DNA of 64,000 bases from Leptodesmis sichuanensis A121 (GCF_021379005.1 NZ_CP075171.1:744001-808000), one strand, 5' to 3'. Shown: positions 17,035 through 28,825, numbered from the stretch's first letter. Made by a program: numbers and translations. Notes: generated by a model not told the origin, from the letters alone.

Positions 17035-17125
17035 AAAACCAGAATTCCAGATGAGTCATGGTTTGTGGGAAACGGTAGAGCGATCGCCCTACCGTTTTTG
17101 TGCTTAAACTCAGGCCAGTGATCGA

Positions 17126-18424
<1,299 letters not shown>

Positions 18425-18457
18425 TCAATACAAATTAACAAGGCTTAAACCAGGCTC

Positions 18458-18518
18458 AGCTAGAGAAAGGTCGTTTTCCGATCAGGGAAACTCCGGTTCT
18501 AGACTTGGGCAAGGTTTA
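18458..18518 (-). repeat. 61-bp dispersed repeat, copy 1 (before ahcY)
   Basis: Nearly identical in inverse to 21111-21171, and related to 52821-52883. The core includes GGTTCTAGACTTGG and a GTTTTCC/GGGAAAC hairpin with loop GATCA. On the minus strand it precedes ahcY by 46 bp. The rest of 18413-18707 shows no gene, in particular no devA. Confidence 0.85.
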
Positions 18519-18707
18519 ATTCTACAGACTGCAGAATTTGGTTTTCCCTAACTCTATACTTTAGCCTTAGTTTGTCGCACGATCTGCAAGGGTGGGTTCA
18601 TTAAACTCTTACACATATCCCCAATCTGGCTGGCAAAGAACTGTGTTTCCACGGGGAAGTGAATCTTATCCAGTTCCAGAACCACCGTCTCTCTTGCTGG
18701 ACATGGT

Positions 18708-19865
18708 TTAGAAAATATCTGCTGGATCTGCATCCTGCACTTTACGAACGGCGATCGCGCCTGAAATTACACACATCACTACTGCCAGAACAAAAACCAG
18801 GATGGCGCGATCAACCGTCATCGCTATGGGTAAAGAGGTGGCATTCCGAGTCAGGGTGTACAGTCCCATTGCCAGCAACAAGCCAGGAATATAGCCCAAA
18901 ACCGATAGAATCACGGCTTCCTGAAATACAACTGAAAGCAAGTAAAGGTTACGATAGCCCATTGCCTTCAACGTGGCGTATTCCGGCAGGTGGTCAGTAA
19001 TATCGGTATAGAGAATCTGATACACAATGATCGTGCCGACTAAGAAGCCGATCGCGGTGCCCAGGGTGAAGATAAAGCCGATCGCCGTGCTACTGCGCCA
19101 GTAATTTTGCTCAAACTCAATGAATTCTTGTTTGGACAAGATTTTGACATCCTGAGTCACATCCTGCAGGTTTTTCCGCATTTCAGCCAGAACAGCTTGC
19201 ACATCTGTGCCCGGTTTCAGTTTAACCACCCCAACATCAATCAATCCTTTTTTCCGCTGATTAAACAGGCGTAAAAAATTTAAATCACTGGTAATGATGT
19301 TGCCATCGGCACCGAAGGAAGCTCCCAGGTCAAACAGACCACCCACCGTAACTCGCCGTCCGCCAATTTCGGTTTGTACTGGTTTTCCTTCGCCGTACAA
19401 CTGAGCGATCGGGCCAAACTCTTCGCGGGACTTGCGATCGAACAGAACCACATCCGGAATTTTAATCGGCGACAGATCAGGAACGAGATCTTTGGTAAAT
19501 AAGACTTCTGTTGGATCAAAGCCAATCACCAGAATACTGCGGGTACGTTGGTTCACTGGGTTCTTCCAGAGCGCTAATCCCAGGTAAACCGGATTAATGG
19601 ATTCCACGTTGGGATAGCCTGCCGCCTGATATAACCGCCGTTGCGAAAAACTCCGCATGGCAATCAAGGCGGTGGATTGAGGGCTGATCATAAAAATATC
19701 GCCCTGCATATTTTTGTGCAAATTCACTGCGCTATCAAACAACGCATCCTGAAACCCTAGCTGGATAAACATCAGGATCACCGCAAAGCCAATGCCAGCT
19801 AAGGCAATGAGCAGTCGGACTTTCTCACGCTGCAGTTGTAACCAGGCCAGGGGAATCGCAAACAT
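18708..19865 (-). CDS. devC: DevC-like ABC exporter permease (MacB/FtsX type)
   Basis: A 385-residue permease with one N-terminal helix (about 18-38), a large extracytoplasmic domain with DIFMISPQSTALIAMRSFSQ, and three C-terminal helices starting at about residue 265. LPEYATLKAMGYRNLYLLSVV is the coupling segment characteristic of DevC. In Anabaena, DevBCA with TolC exports heterocyst glycolipids; homologues in other cyanobacteria export envelope components. It lies 24 bp after devB, so the two form an operon. The expected ATPase gene devA is not downstream. Confidence 0.9.
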   Translation of the reverse strand: MFAIPLAWLQLQREKVRLLIALAGIGFAVILMFIQLGFQDALFDSAVNLHKNMQGDIFMISPQSTALIAMRSFSQRRLYQAAGYPNVESINPVYLGLALWKNPVNQRTRSILVIGFDPTEVLFTKDLVPDLSPIKIPDVVLFDRKSREEFGPIAQLYGEGKPVQTEIGGRRVTVGGLFDLGASFGADGNIITSDLNFLRLFNQRKKGLIDVGVVKLKPGTDVQAVLAEMRKNLQDVTQDVKILSKQEFIEFEQNYWRSSTAIGFIFTLGTAIGFLVGTIIVYQILYTDITDHLPEYATLKAMGYRNLYLLSVVFQEAVILSVLGYIPGLLLAMGLYTLTRNATSLPIAMTVDRAILVFVLAVVMCVISGAIAVRKVQDADPADIF

Positions 19866-19889
19866 TTTTTAGCCACTCATCCCTTTTAA

Positions 19890-21041
19890 CTAACTGTTTG
19901 TTTGGGGTTGAATTTTTACTTTTACCTGCAGGTTTGTGAAGTCTGCTACGCGGCGGCTATCATCCAGGCGGATTTTCACTTCCACAACACGGGCATCAGT
20001 ATCCGCTGCTGGGTCGGTATTCAAAACATCTTTTTTGCGAATCAACGCACCAATTTGCTCGACTTTACCGGTAATCTCTCCTGGGAAGGCATCACTGGCA
20101 ATGGTTGCTTTTTGTCCTCGCCTGACCCGTTGTACATCGGTTTCGTAGACTTCGGCGATCGCGTACATCTGGTTCGTATTTCCCACTTCAGCTACCCCAT
20201 CAGTGCCCACTTGCTCCCCAGGACGGGTGTGAATCTTAATCACCTGGCCATCAATGGGAGAACGAACAACAGAGGTTTCCAAATCTGCTTTGGCGCGTTG
20301 CAATTTAGCCAGCGCCACATTGACGGCTGCCTGCGCTTGTTGTAAGTCAGTCGGTCTAACTTCCGCCACACTGGATAATGTCTTCACGGCCTGCTCGTAC
20401 TCCCGCTTGACCTGATCCAACTCGCGTGCAGTTGTTTCGAACTTGAGTTGCCGATTTCTCAACTCCAGTTCCGAAATCGCCCCCGACTTAAACAGGGCCT
20501 GATACCGTTGATATTCCCACTTGGCGGTTTCCAGTTCTGATTGGAGTTTGGCGATCGAGGCTCTCCGGGCTTCCACCGTTGCGGCCTGGGCCTCAATATC
20601 ACCACGTTTTGCGCCTGCCTGTACCTGGGCTAAACGACTTTGGGCTTCCTGAACTCCTGCTTGAGCTTCTACGGCAGCGGCCATGAAGCGATCGTACACA
20701 TCCAGAACCGCAATCACCTGACCTGCTTTCACCTGTGCCCTCTCTGGAACCAGCAGACGGGCAACTCGCGGCGTACCAAAAATGGGAGTTACGGCTCCAG
20801 AGGTAGAAGGGGCAGCCACCTTAATCACCTCGCCTTCAGGTTCCAGGCGACCCAAGGCAGCAATTTCACCCCTCTGGGAAGCTGGATTACTGGCGGCTGG
20901 AGATGTTGATGCAGATGGACTCTGATTAGTTTGGGACGGACGTAGCGCCAGAAATATACCCAAACCTGCCAGGGTCAAGGCCGACGCAATCAGTACCGCA
21001 ATCCAGGCACCAGAAGATTTAAATAACTGTCGCTCGCCCAA
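19890..21041 (-). CDS. devB: DevB-like HlyD-family membrane fusion protein
   Basis: The protein has 383 residues, an N-terminal membrane anchor (about 13-33), then a Ser/Pro/Ala-rich linker, GEIAALGRLEPEGEVIKVAAP (typical of DevB), a lipoyl hairpin (VKAGQVIAVLDVYD), an Ala/Gln-rich coiled coil at about 120-235 and a second half-lipoyl unit (VRSPIDGQVIKIHTRPGE). It is the periplasmic adaptor for the DevC-type permease encoded next. A copy of the 61-bp repeat lies 70 bp upstream of its start. Confidence 0.9.
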   Translation of the reverse strand: MGERQLFKSSGAWIAVLIASALTLAGLGIFLALRPSQTNQSPSASTSPAASNPASQRGEIAALGRLEPEGEVIKVAAPSTSGAVTPIFGTPRVARLLVPERAQVKAGQVIAVLDVYDRFMAAAVEAQAGVQEAQSRLAQVQAGAKRGDIEAQAATVEARRASIAKLQSELETAKWEYQRYQALFKSGAISELELRNRQLKFETTARELDQVKREYEQAVKTLSSVAEVRPTDLQQAQAAVNVALAKLQRAKADLETSVVRSPIDGQVIKIHTRPGEQVGTDGVAEVGNTNQMYAIAEVYETDVQRVRRGQKATIASDAFPGEITGKVEQIGALIRKKDVLNTDPAADTDARVVEVKIRLDDSRRVADFTNLQVKVKIQPQTNS

Positions 21042-21110
21042 GAAGTTCCACCCTCTGTCACATCCAACGTTTATAGTCTTTCTGTTGCGACTCTCTTAAG
21101 GAGATTAATC

Positions 21111-21171
21111 TAAACCTTGTCCAAGTCTAGAACCGGAGTTTCTCTGATCGGAAAACGACCGTCCTCTAGCT
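21111..21171 (+). repeat. 61-bp dispersed repeat, copy 2 (before devB, inverted to copy 1)
   Basis: Reverse complement of 18458-18518 with only a few differences; the two enclose devB-devC. Orientation relative to devB is opposite to that of copy 1 relative to ahcY. Confidence 0.85.
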
Positions 21172-21260
21172 GGACTTGTTTTAGTTAGATGAATCCCAGC
21201 CTTTAACAGAAGTCTTTCGTTAACGATTGTGACACATATTGGCTGAAGCAAAGGGGAGAA

Positions 21261-22055
21261 CTACCCGTGAGCCATCCGAGTTGTTTTAAAGGTGACGTTG
21301 GAGCCTTCCTGGGTCTGCTCTAAGACCAGCAGTGGGGTTGGTTTAGCTTTTTGATCCCAACGCATATTTGCAATTCGTCCCTGAATGGTGGGTTGCCAGA
21401 TGCCGTTATCTCCACTCGGACTGAGGAAGGTTTCAATGCAATCAATAATCTGATTAATGGTAACGGAAGTCGGTTGAGTCGGCAGCTTGAAGATTTTGAT
21501 TTCAATGCGGAAGAGTACCCGTTTCGTACCTTTGGGCATATCTCCCGGTTCGTACTCCACATCAAAAATCTCGTCAATGTGCCGCCCGGTACTGGCAATC
21601 CCAATTTCACCCTGATTGCCCTGACCTGGACGCAAGGCAACGCTGATCTTATCCTTGACCTTCACCTTAATCTGGTTCAGGATGGCAAAGTGGAATAGTT
21701 CTTCTTCCATCCGCATCCGCAGATAATCCAGGTTGAATTCGCGGGAGTGGATCAGGTCGGGGTTGCGTTCCATCTTCCCGATCGTTTCCACCGCAAATTT
21801 CAGTTTCTTCTGGAGTTCTCGGTTTTTAAAGGTTTCAAACTTTAGTTGTTTAGCAATTTTATCGGTAGTTATTTTGGAAAAAACACCCAGACCGACTAAC
21901 AGTAGCAGCAAGGCACCAGAAGCCAGCAACCAGGGTTGGGTGGAACAGACTTCTGGCGGTTTAGGAGCTTCAACCGTTGTCGAGGTTTTAGGTTTAGCTC
22001 CGTTGTTAGTCACTTGGGCTAGCAGTGGTTCTGGGATAAAGATAGGCAGGGACAT
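21261..22055 (-). CDS. Conserved cyanobacterial membrane-anchored protein, unknown function
   Basis: A 264-residue protein with a short N-terminal part containing ILAQ-like hydrophobic residues, one clear membrane helix at about 43-61 (LLASGALLLLLVGLGVF), a coiled segment (KFETFKNRELQKKLKF), and a soluble C-terminal domain of about 150 residues with EEELFHFAILNQIKVKVKDK and FRIEIKIFKLP. I do not recognise a named family. It stands between devB and the M15-like gene, all leftward, with 107-220 bp gaps. Confidence 0.65.
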   Translation of the reverse strand: MSLPIFIPEPLLAQVTNNGAKPKTSTTVEAPKPPEVCSTQPWLLASGALLLLLVGLGVFSKITTDKIAKQLKFETFKNRELQKKLKFAVETIGKMERNPDLIHSREFNLDYLRMRMEEELFHFAILNQIKVKVKDKISVALRPGQGNQGEIGIASTGRHIDEIFDVEYEPGDMPKGTKRVLFRIEIKIFKLPTQPTSVTINQIIDCIETFLSPSGDNGIWQPTIQGRIANMRWDQKAKPTPLLVLEQTQEGSNVTFKTTRMAHG

Positions 22056-22162
22056 AGAATTTTTCTCGAAGGCTTGTTTCTATAACGTAGAGTTCCCAAA
22101 ATTCAACAGGGGCTGTAATAGATGTACCGGAAGTTCAAAAAAGTAGCTGAACAATTTACGTC

Positions 22163-23842
22163 CTATTCATATTGTGTCCAACGGGCACGATCGCTCCAAG
22201 CATCCACATAACACAGGTAAGGGTAGCGAATATAGCGGCCCAATCCGCCCCTCCACCAGGGATTGAGAGTCCAGTATAGTTGGTTCCCGGTCAGCCCGTG
22301 AGAATAGAACACGATCGCCAATCCCAGGGCATGACGTGAGGCGTGTGAAGGATCCGGCATGGCTGGCCCATCAGCAGGTTGATACCAGCGCACGATCGTC
22401 AGGGGACGACCCAGGCGATCGCGAGCCTGTTGTATCCGTGCAGCCGTTTGCACAATGGCTTCTATAAGAAGTTGATTGGTAGGCAGGTAAAGCCCCCCCT
22501 GAGTTGCCTCTGCCCAGGTAAAACTGCCACCGGGAAGAATGGGAGCCTGCAGTTGCAGATTATCCACTGTCCAATCAGCAGGACGGGGTAGCCGAGGCAG
22601 AGGCAGGGGCAGAGGCAGGGCATCGGGACTATCGCTATGAGCAGCCTCTATTTGCCGATAGTCTGCCAACAATGATTGGGCCGTCTGTTCTGGGGAAGCT
22701 ACGTCATACCAGAGTTGGGCCAAGTAAAGCAAAGCCTCTCGCTGAAGTTCTTTACCTAGATAAAGATCGGGGATGTGATGGATGAATTCTATAAGACCGC
22801 GATCGGTTTGGGTGGTGGCATTTTGTAGGTCGGCAGGTTCTGGAGTTGCGCCACTAAATAAATCAGGATTCACACCCAGCGCAACCAGGGCAGCAGGGCG
22901 GCTATCCAACTGATACCAGTGCCGAAAGCCTTCTACCAAAGCATTCCGCTGGGTTCCCTGTCCCTGATAGCGTTGGGGCAATTTCTGAATAAAAGCCATC
23001 ACAGCAGCATCCAGGGCCGTTGTGTCTGTTGCCGGATCAATCCCTTGTTGCAAAGCACAGATCGCCGCTTCGCGTGATTCTACTTGCTGCCAGGATTGCA
23101 CCAGGCTCAGCAATGCTTCTCGCTGATGGGGATAACCTACATAAGCGGATAATGCTTTGTGCAGAAACTGCAGTAGGGTGGTATCAAGGTTGAAGGGGCC
23201 GGAACTGGTTGATTTTGAATGAGCATCAGATAAAAGCGCGATCGCCCGTTCCCGATCATCTAACCCCAACCAGAGCCGCACAAGTTCCAACAAAGCATCC
23301 CGTTGATAGGATAAACCCAGATAATGATTGGCGAATTCCTGAGCTACAGACAGCAAAGCCGGATCGAGATAAATCTGATTGGCTGGTGCTCCTGCAGCCT
23401 GTAACTCAGCCGTCACCTGCTGGCAGTAAGTCTGTTGTAAAGCATTAAAATCACAGAGTTCCAACCGTGCAGCCAGGGGATCAGTAGGCGCGGGAATGTA
23501 TCCTTTGGCCACGATGCGGAGAAAGCGATCGCTGTAGCGCCCCTGTTCCCGGTTCCATAGATCGGGTTCCTGCCACCCCTGGGCAATCAGGGAGTAGATT
23601 AAACTCCGAACTGTGTCTGCCCCAAAGTTGACCTGGCCAATAAAGGAATTAACCTGTTCCGGGGAAATTCGATTGGCAGGGACAATTCCCAATCCCGTCT
23701 CTCCATCTAGCAAGCGAGGTTCCTGATGTACCTGATGGAGAGCCGCCAGAATTGGTTTGTGAATACCTGCTCGGTGAGCGGCTTTTTGAAATAAATCGCG
23801 ACGCTGGTCGGGAGAAAGGAAGGGCATAGGTGGACATCCCAT
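22163..23842 (-). CDS. Four-repeat protein with degenerate peptidase-M15A-like C-terminus
   Basis: This protein of up to 559 residues (a second ATG at 23827 is equally plausible) has four related segments at about 160-205, 220-265, 275-320 and 348-393. Each has the pattern Y-x-G-x-x-x-Q-R-x-A-L-x-x-x-x-x-x-W followed by a Ser/Asp-Arg pair and an Ala-rich helix. A Pro/Leu linker leads to a C-terminal domain (about 438-559) starting GGSFTWAEATQGG with RHALGLAI, the core of M15A cell-wall peptidases. The zinc-ligand Asp expected after HxxGxA and the later HxD His (YVDAW here) are replaced, so it is probably not catalytic. Confidence 0.65.
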   Translation of the reverse strand: MGCPPMPFLSPDQRRDLFQKAAHRAGIHKPILAALHQVHQEPRLLDGETGLGIVPANRISPEQVNSFIGQVNFGADTVRSLIYSLIAQGWQEPDLWNREQGRYSDRFLRIVAKGYIPAPTDPLAARLELCDFNALQQTYCQQVTAELQAAGAPANQIYLDPALLSVAQEFANHYLGLSYQRDALLELVRLWLGLDDRERAIALLSDAHSKSTSSGPFNLDTTLLQFLHKALSAYVGYPHQREALLSLVQSWQQVESREAAICALQQGIDPATDTTALDAAVMAFIQKLPQRYQGQGTQRNALVEGFRHWYQLDSRPAALVALGVNPDLFSGATPEPADLQNATTQTDRGLIEFIHHIPDLYLGKELQREALLYLAQLWYDVASPEQTAQSLLADYRQIEAAHSDSPDALPLPLPLPRLPRPADWTVDNLQLQAPILPGGSFTWAEATQGGLYLPTNQLLIEAIVQTAARIQQARDRLGRPLTIVRWYQPADGPAMPDPSHASRHALGLAIVFYSHGLTGNQLYWTLNPWWRGGLGRYIRYPYLCYVDAWSDRARWTQYE

Positions 23843-23895
23843 ACACTTAAAACTTAGAACTCAAAACTTTTCACTCTTAACTCTTTCCCCTCCCT

Positions 23896-24669
23896 ATGCC
23901 TCTTTCTCTTCTATCGCAGGTTGATATAAGTCGTCTGGATACTGTGCGCTTGGTCGCTACGGATATGGATGGGACATTAACGATCGCGGAAAAATTTAGC
24001 CCGGAAGTATTGCAGGCGTTGACAGCGCTGCAGGCTACCGGAACTCCAGTGGTGATTGTAACGGGAAGATCGGCTGGATGGGTGAGTGGGTTAGTGCATT
24101 ACTTGCCTGTGGCAGGAGCGCTGTGTGAAAACGGTGGCCTTTTCTATTCCGGCCAGGCGACATCCTTATTAGTGCCAATTTCCGACTTCAAGCATCACCG
24201 TCAGCAATTGGCAGAATTGTTCCAACGATTGCAGGCGGAATTTCCTCAGCTTCAAGAGTCGGACGATAACCGTTTTCGCCTGACAGATTGGACATTTGAC
24301 GTGCAGGGCTTAACAGACGTGGAACTGCAAAAAATGAGCGATCGCTGCCATCAGGAGGGCTGGGACTTTACCTACAGCACGGTGCAATGTCACCTGAAAC
24401 GGCCAGAGCAAAGTAAAGCGGCTGGACTGTTGCAGGTGATTGAGCACTATTTTCCCAACTTAAAACCGGAGCAAGTACTTACAGTCGGAGACAGCCCCAA
24501 CGACGAAAGCCTGTTTGACTCCAGCCTGTTTCCTCTATCCGTGGGAGTGGCGAATATCAGAAATTACTGCGATCGCCTGAAACACCAGCCTACTTACATC
24601 ACCACTGCTGCCGAAGGGGAAGGATTTTGTGAGCTAGCTCGAATGTTATGCCTCTCCTCGCACTTGTAA
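23896..24669 (+). CDS. HAD-superfamily (Cof/sucrose-phosphatase-like, class IIB) hydrolase
   Basis: A 257-residue cytoplasmic phosphatase-type protein. Motif I is ATDMDGTLT with the nucleophilic Asp, motif II is VTGRSAGWV, the conserved Lys lies in HLKRPEQSKAAGL, and motif IV is TVGDSPNDESLFD. The cap is of type IIB. The substrate is probably a sugar phosphate but cannot be read from sequence. Its 3' end overlaps the 3' end of the convergent DUF1830 gene by 24 bp. Confidence 0.85.
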   Translation: MPLSLLSQVDISRLDTVRLVATDMDGTLTIAEKFSPEVLQALTALQATGTPVVIVTGRSAGWVSGLVHYLPVAGALCENGGLFYSGQATSLLVPISDFKHHRQQLAELFQRLQAEFPQLQESDDNRFRLTDWTFDVQGLTDVELQKMSDRCHQEGWDFTYSTVQCHLKRPEQSKAAGLLQVIEHYFPNLKPEQVLTVGDSPNDESLFDSSLFPLSVGVANIRNYCDRLKHQPTYITTAAEGEGFCELARMLCLSSHL

Positions 24670-24909
24670 GGTTTTGCAGGAGATGCGATCGGCCAGGATG
24701 GCACTTGCCATTGAACCCACATGAACTTCTAAATGGGCTTCTGAAGGCGCTTCAAACATCAGTCTCTGGGCTGGAAAAACGACTCGCTCAAAGTACCAGT
24801 TTTGAATATTGCTAATCCTAATGACCTGAATTTGCCCGGTCTGGTTCGTGTAACAGCACAGAAGTTTGTGATCAGAGGAAGCAGGGAGAGGCGACAGCAA
24901 TTGATTCAT
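24646..24909 (-). CDS. DUF1830 cyanobacterial protein
   Basis: This 87-residue soluble protein matches what I know as DUF1830: KLLCCYTNQTGQIQVIRISN, then NWYFERVVFPAQRLMFEA and LEVHVGSMASAIL. The function is unknown. Its end overlaps that of the HAD hydrolase gene on the other strand. The two start regions of this gene and of mfd are about 260 bp apart and divergent. Confidence 0.85.
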   Translation of the reverse strand: MNQLLSPLPASSDHKLLCCYTNQTGQIQVIRISNIQNWYFERVVFPAQRLMFEAPSEAHLEVHVGSMASAILADRISCKTLQVRGEA

Positions 24910-25168
24910 GATTTTGTGAAAAGCCGTGTTTATTAAGGATCTTTTTCGTCAACCGCACTTCTATCAGCCTAAAAGTCTATAGATGCGAAAAAAGTCTAGT
25001 CTGATACATCCTAATGTTTATTCTTTATATCTTTTTAACTCTCTTAGAGAAAATATACAAAGTTCATTCAGCGGTTTTGCTATTCCCAATCGAGCAGTTG
25101 GCACTGTAGGGAGCGCTTTACAATGTGAAATACACTCATCTCTTGCCCTGTCGGTATTGGTCGGATCT

Positions 25169-28100
25169 ATGGCCCTGTCTTCTATTACTCGTGCCCTTGG
25201 GCGATCGCCCCTCACCTCGGAACTGCTGACAAAACTGGATCAGCAGCGGTGTCTGAAACTCACAGGCTTAGCGCGACTGCCCAAAGGATTAGTTAGTTCA
25301 ACCCTGGCTCAGGCAAAATCTCGCCCTTTGCTAGTCGTAACCGCCACTCTGGAAGAAGCAGGCCGCTGGAGTGCCCAACTAGAAATCATGGGCTGGCAGA
25401 CCGTCAACTTCTATCCCACTTCAGAATCCTCGCCCTACGAACCCTTTGATCCAGAAGCCGAAATTGCCTGGGGACAGCTACAGGTGCTGGCAGATTTGAT
25501 TCAGGGGGTGGGCATGGAAGATCAGGGAGCGGGGATTGAGGAAATTCAAAATCCAAAATCCAAAATCCAAAATTCTTTCGCGATCGTCGCTACCGAACGC
25601 GCCCTGCAACCTCACCTGCCGCCTGTTGAACAACTGCGGGCCTACTGTTTGACGTTAACGAAGGGCATGGAACTGAACCTGGGAACGCTGGGGGATGAAC
25701 TGGCGCGCCTGGGCTATGAGCGAGTTCCCCTGGTAGAGACGGAAGGGCAGTGGAGCCGTCGGGGAGACATTGTGGATGTGTTTCCGGTCGCATCGGAGTT
25801 GCCTGTCCGGTTGGAATTATTTGGGGATGAGTTAGATCAACTGCGGGAATTTGATCCGGCGACGCAGCGATCGCTCGATCGCATGGATCAGATTACGATC
25901 ACCCCCACCAGCTTTACGCCCCTGATTCAAGCGGCCTTAACAGGGAGCAGAGCGGAGCAGGTGAAAGCCTACCTATCCCCTGAAGACCAGGAACTGTTTG
26001 AGCAGGGACAGAGCCTGGAAGGAGCGCGTCGGTTTCTGGGTATTGCTTTTGATCGCCCCGCTTCCCTGCTGGATTACCTCCCGGACAATACCCTGGTTGC
26101 CATCGATGAACTGCAGCAATGTCAGGCCCACAGCGATCGCTGGTTTGAGCATGTGGAAGAGCAGTGGCAGGAATCAGGGATCAGGGATCGGGGATCGGAG
26201 ATCGGGAATCAGAAGTTGGGGGCCGATCCGTCATTGGTCATGGGTCACTCGTCATTGGCAGAAGATAGAGGACAAAGGACAAAGGACGAAGAACCATGCA
26301 AAATTCATCGCTCTTTTGCCGATTCCCTGGCTGATGTCGAACGGTTCGATTGTCTTCACCTCTCCGAACTCGCCGAAGACACAATCCAAAATCCAAAATC
26401 TAAAATCCCAAATTCCTCTATTAACCTTGCTAGTCGTCCTGTCCCTGCAATTCCTCACCAGTTTGCTCGGCTTGCAGAAACTTTGCGGGAGGAGCGCGAT
26501 CGCAATTTTGCCATCTGGCTCGTATCCGCGCAGCCTTCGCGATCGGTGGCGCTGTTGCAGGAGCATGATTGTCCGGCTCAGTTTGTCCCCAATCCCAGGG
26601 ACTATCTGGCGATCGACAAACTGCAGGTGCAGCATACTCCGGTAGCGGTCAAATACTCCGGACTGGCGGAACTGGAGGGGTTCATTCTGCCGACCTTCCG
26701 GTTGGTGGTGGTGACCGATCGAGAATTTTTTGGTCAGCATACTCTGGCGACTCCCAGTTACATTCGCAAACGACGACGGGCGGCTTCCAAGCAGGTTGAC
26801 CCGAATAAGTTGCAGCCGGGAGATTATGTGGTGCACCGGAATCATGGAATTGGCAAATTTCTGAAGCTGGAAAGTCTGGTCATTAACCATGAAACCCGTG
26901 AGTATCTGGTAATCCAGTACGCGGATGGCCTGTTGCGGGTGGCGGCAGATCAGTTAAATTCCCTGTCTCGGTTTCGGGCGGTGGGTGAGAAAGCTCCTGA
27001 ACTCAACAAAATGTCGGGGAAAGCCTGGGAAAAGACCAAGAGCAAAGTCCGCAAGGCGATCAAGAAGGTGGCAGTGGATCTGCTGCAACTGTATGCCCAG
27101 CGTGCCCAGCAGGTTGGTTTTACTTATCCCGCCGATATGCCCTGGCAGCAGGAGATGGAGGATTCCTTTCCCTACCAACCTACACCGGATCAGTTGAAGG
27201 CAACTCAAGACGTGAAGCAGGATATGGAGAGCGATCGCCCCATGGATCGGCTGGTCTGTGGAGATGTGGGCTTTGGCAAAACTGAGGTTGCCATTCGCGC
27301 CATTTTCAAAGCGGTAACGGCAGGTAAACAGGTGGCGTTGCTGGCTCCTACGACCATCCTTACCCAGCAGCATTACCATACGCTGAAAGAACGGTTTGCC
27401 CCCTACCCGATTCAGGTTGGCTTACTGAACCGCTTCCGCACGGCTCAGGAACGCAAAGATATTCTGCAACGGATGGGCACCGGAGAATTGGATGTGGTTG
27501 TAGGAACCCATCAACTGCTGGGAAAAGGGGTACAGTTCAAAGATTTGGGACTGCTGGTGGTGGATGAGGAACAGCGATTTGGGGTGAATCAGAAGGAGAA
27601 AATTAAATCTCTGCGAACGCAGGTCGATGTACTCACCCTGAGTGCCACTCCCATTCCTCGCACCCTTTACATGGCCCTGTCCGGTGTGCGGGAAATGAGT
27701 TTGATTACCACGCCACCGCCCTCTCGTCGTCCGATCAAAACTCACCTGGCTCCTTATGACCCCGAAGTGGTGCGCTCAGCCATTCGGCAGGAACTTGATC
27801 GGGGAGGACAGGTCTTTTATGTGGTGCCACGGGTAGAAGGGATTGAAGAAGTCTCGGCCCGGATTCGAGAAATGGTGCCCACGGCCCGGATTGCGATCGC
27901 CCACGGTCAGATGCAGGAGGGCGAACTGGAATCTACCATGCTGACCTTTAGCGAAGGGGAGGCAGAAATCCTGGTCTGTACCACCATCATTGAATCCGGC
28001 CTGGATATTCCCCGGGTGAATACCATTCTGATTGAAGACGCGCAACGCTTTGGCCTGTCCCAGCTTTATCAGTTGCGGGGACGAGTCGGGCGGGCAGGAA

Positions 28101-28825
28101 TTCAAGCCCATGCCTGGTTGTTCTATCCCAAAGCCAGCCAGTTGACGGATACGGCACGGCAACGCTTACGGGCAATTCAGGAATTCACCCAACTGGGCTC
28201 CGGCTATCAACTGGCGATGCGGGATATGGAAATTCGGGGCGTGGGCAATCTCCTGGGGGCGGAACAGTCAGGCCAGATGGATGCGGTGGGCTTTGATCTG
28301 TACGTGGAAATGCTGGAGGAGGCGATTCGAGAAATTCGCGGCCAGGAAATTCCCCAGGTCGAAGATACGCAAATCGATCTCAACCTGACGGCCTTCATTC
28401 CTGCCGATTACATCCCAGATCTGGATCAAAAGATGAGTGCCTATCGCACCGTCGCGATGGCCAATTCCAAACAGGAACTGGCTCAGATTGCCGCAGACTG
28501 GAGCGATCGCTATGGCCCCATTCCCGTGGCAGCTCAACAACTGTTGCGGGTGGTGGAACTGAAACAGGTGGCAAAGAAACTCGGCTTCTCTCGCATCAAA
28601 CCAGACGGCAATCAACACGTCGCAATGGAAACTCTGATGGAGGAACCCGCCTGGAATTTGTTGAAAGCCAATCTACCAGAGCACCTCCATTCTCGCTTTG
28701 TCTATTCCTCTGGCAAAGTAACCGTGCGCGGCCTGGGAGTGCTGAATGCCGATCAACAACTGGAAAACCTGATCAACTGGTTAAACAAAATGCAAGGCGC
28801 TTTACCAGAACCCGTTTTGGTGTAG
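25169..28825 (+). CDS. mfd: Transcription-repair coupling factor Mfd
   Basis: Mfd removes RNA polymerase stalled at DNA damage and recruits UvrA. The protein has 1218 residues from ATG 25169 ([15 protein letters not shown], the usual cyanobacterial start); upstream in-frame codons add 62 atypical residues. It has an N-terminal UvrB-like module, the RNA-polymerase-interacting domain ([16 protein letters not shown]), then a helicase with [11 protein letters not shown] (Walker A), VVDEEQRFG (DEEQ box) and [10 protein letters not shown], plus the C-terminal TRCF domain. Three blocks, at about residues 116-136, 334-380 and 403-419, consist of translated AAAATCC and GGGATCA heptamers ([10 protein letters not shown] type) and lengthen the N-terminal half. 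Confidence 0.96.
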   Translation: MALSSITRALGRSPLTSELLTKLDQQRCLKLTGLARLPKGLVSSTLAQAKSRPLLVVTATLEEAGRWSAQLEIMGWQTVNFYPTSESSPYEPFDPEAEIAWGQLQVLADLIQGVGMEDQGAGIEEIQNPKSKIQNSFAIVATERALQPHLPPVEQLRAYCLTLTKGMELNLGTLGDELARLGYERVPLVETEGQWSRRGDIVDVFPVASELPVRLELFGDELDQLREFDPATQRSLDRMDQITITPTSFTPLIQAALTGSRAEQVKAYLSPEDQELFEQGQSLEGARRFLGIAFDRPASLLDYLPDNTLVAIDELQQCQAHSDRWFEHVEEQWQESGIRDRGSEIGNQKLGADPSLVMGHSSLAEDRGQRTKDEEPCKIHRSFADSLADVERFDCLHLSELAEDTIQNPKSKIPNSSINLASRPVPAIPHQFARLAETLREERDRNFAIWLVSAQPSRSVALLQEHDCPAQFVPNPRDYLAIDKLQVQHTPVAVKYSGLAELEGFILPTFRLVVVTDREFFGQHTLATPSYIRKRRRAASKQVDPNKLQPGDYVVHRNHGIGKFLKLESLVINHETREYLVIQYADGLLRVAADQLNSLSRFRAVGEKAPELNKMSGKAWEKTKSKVRKAIKKVAVDLLQLYAQRAQQVGFTYPADMPWQQEMEDSFPYQPTPDQLKATQDVKQDMESDRPMDRLVCGDVGFGKTEVAIRAIFKAVTAGKQVALLAPTTILTQQHYHTLKERFAPYPIQVGLLNRFRTAQERKDILQRMGTGELDVVVGTHQLLGKGVQFKDLGLLVVDEEQRFGVNQKEKIKSLRTQVDVLTLSATPIPRTLYMALSGVREMSLITTPPPSRRPIKTHLAPYDPEVVRSAIRQELDRGGQVFYVVPRVEGIEEVSARIREMVPTARIAIAHGQMQEGELESTMLTFSEGEAEILVCTTIIESGLDIPRVNTILIEDAQRFGLSQLYQLRGRVGRAGIQAHAWLFYPKASQLTDTARQRLRAIQEFTQLGSGYQLAMRDMEIRGVGNLLGAEQSGQMDAVGFDLYVEMLEEAIREIRGQEIPQVEDTQIDLNLTAFIPADYIPDLDQKMSAYRTVAMANSKQELAQIAADWSDRYGPIPVAAQQLLRVVELKQVAKKLGFSRIKPDGNQHVAMETLMEEPAWNLLKANLPEHLHSRFVYSSGKVTVRGLGVLNADQQLENLINWLNKMQGALPEPVLV
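25545..25575 (+). repeat. AAAATCC heptamer repeats inside mfd
   Basis: About four tandem AAAATCC units, in frame within mfd, read as [10 protein letters not shown]. The same unit recurs at 26383-26415, 37896-37930, 42410-42431 and near 53003. Confidence 0.9.
26171..26212 (+). repeat. GGGATCA/GGGATCG heptamer repeats inside mfd
   Basis: About six degenerate heptamers in frame with mfd, encoding [12 protein letters not shown]-like residues. They are followed by other low-complexity sequence (GTCATTGG and GGACAAA units) up to about 26300. Confidence 0.85.
26383..26415 (+). repeat. AAAATCC heptamer repeats, second block in mfd
   Basis: Four to five units of AATCCAA/AAAATCC type, in frame, encoding [11 protein letters not shown]. 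Confidence 0.9.

Noticed and set aside
25545-26415. Possible CRISPR-like direct repeats in mfd
   Set aside because: The units are 7 bp, tandem and without spacers; they are simple heptamer repeats.
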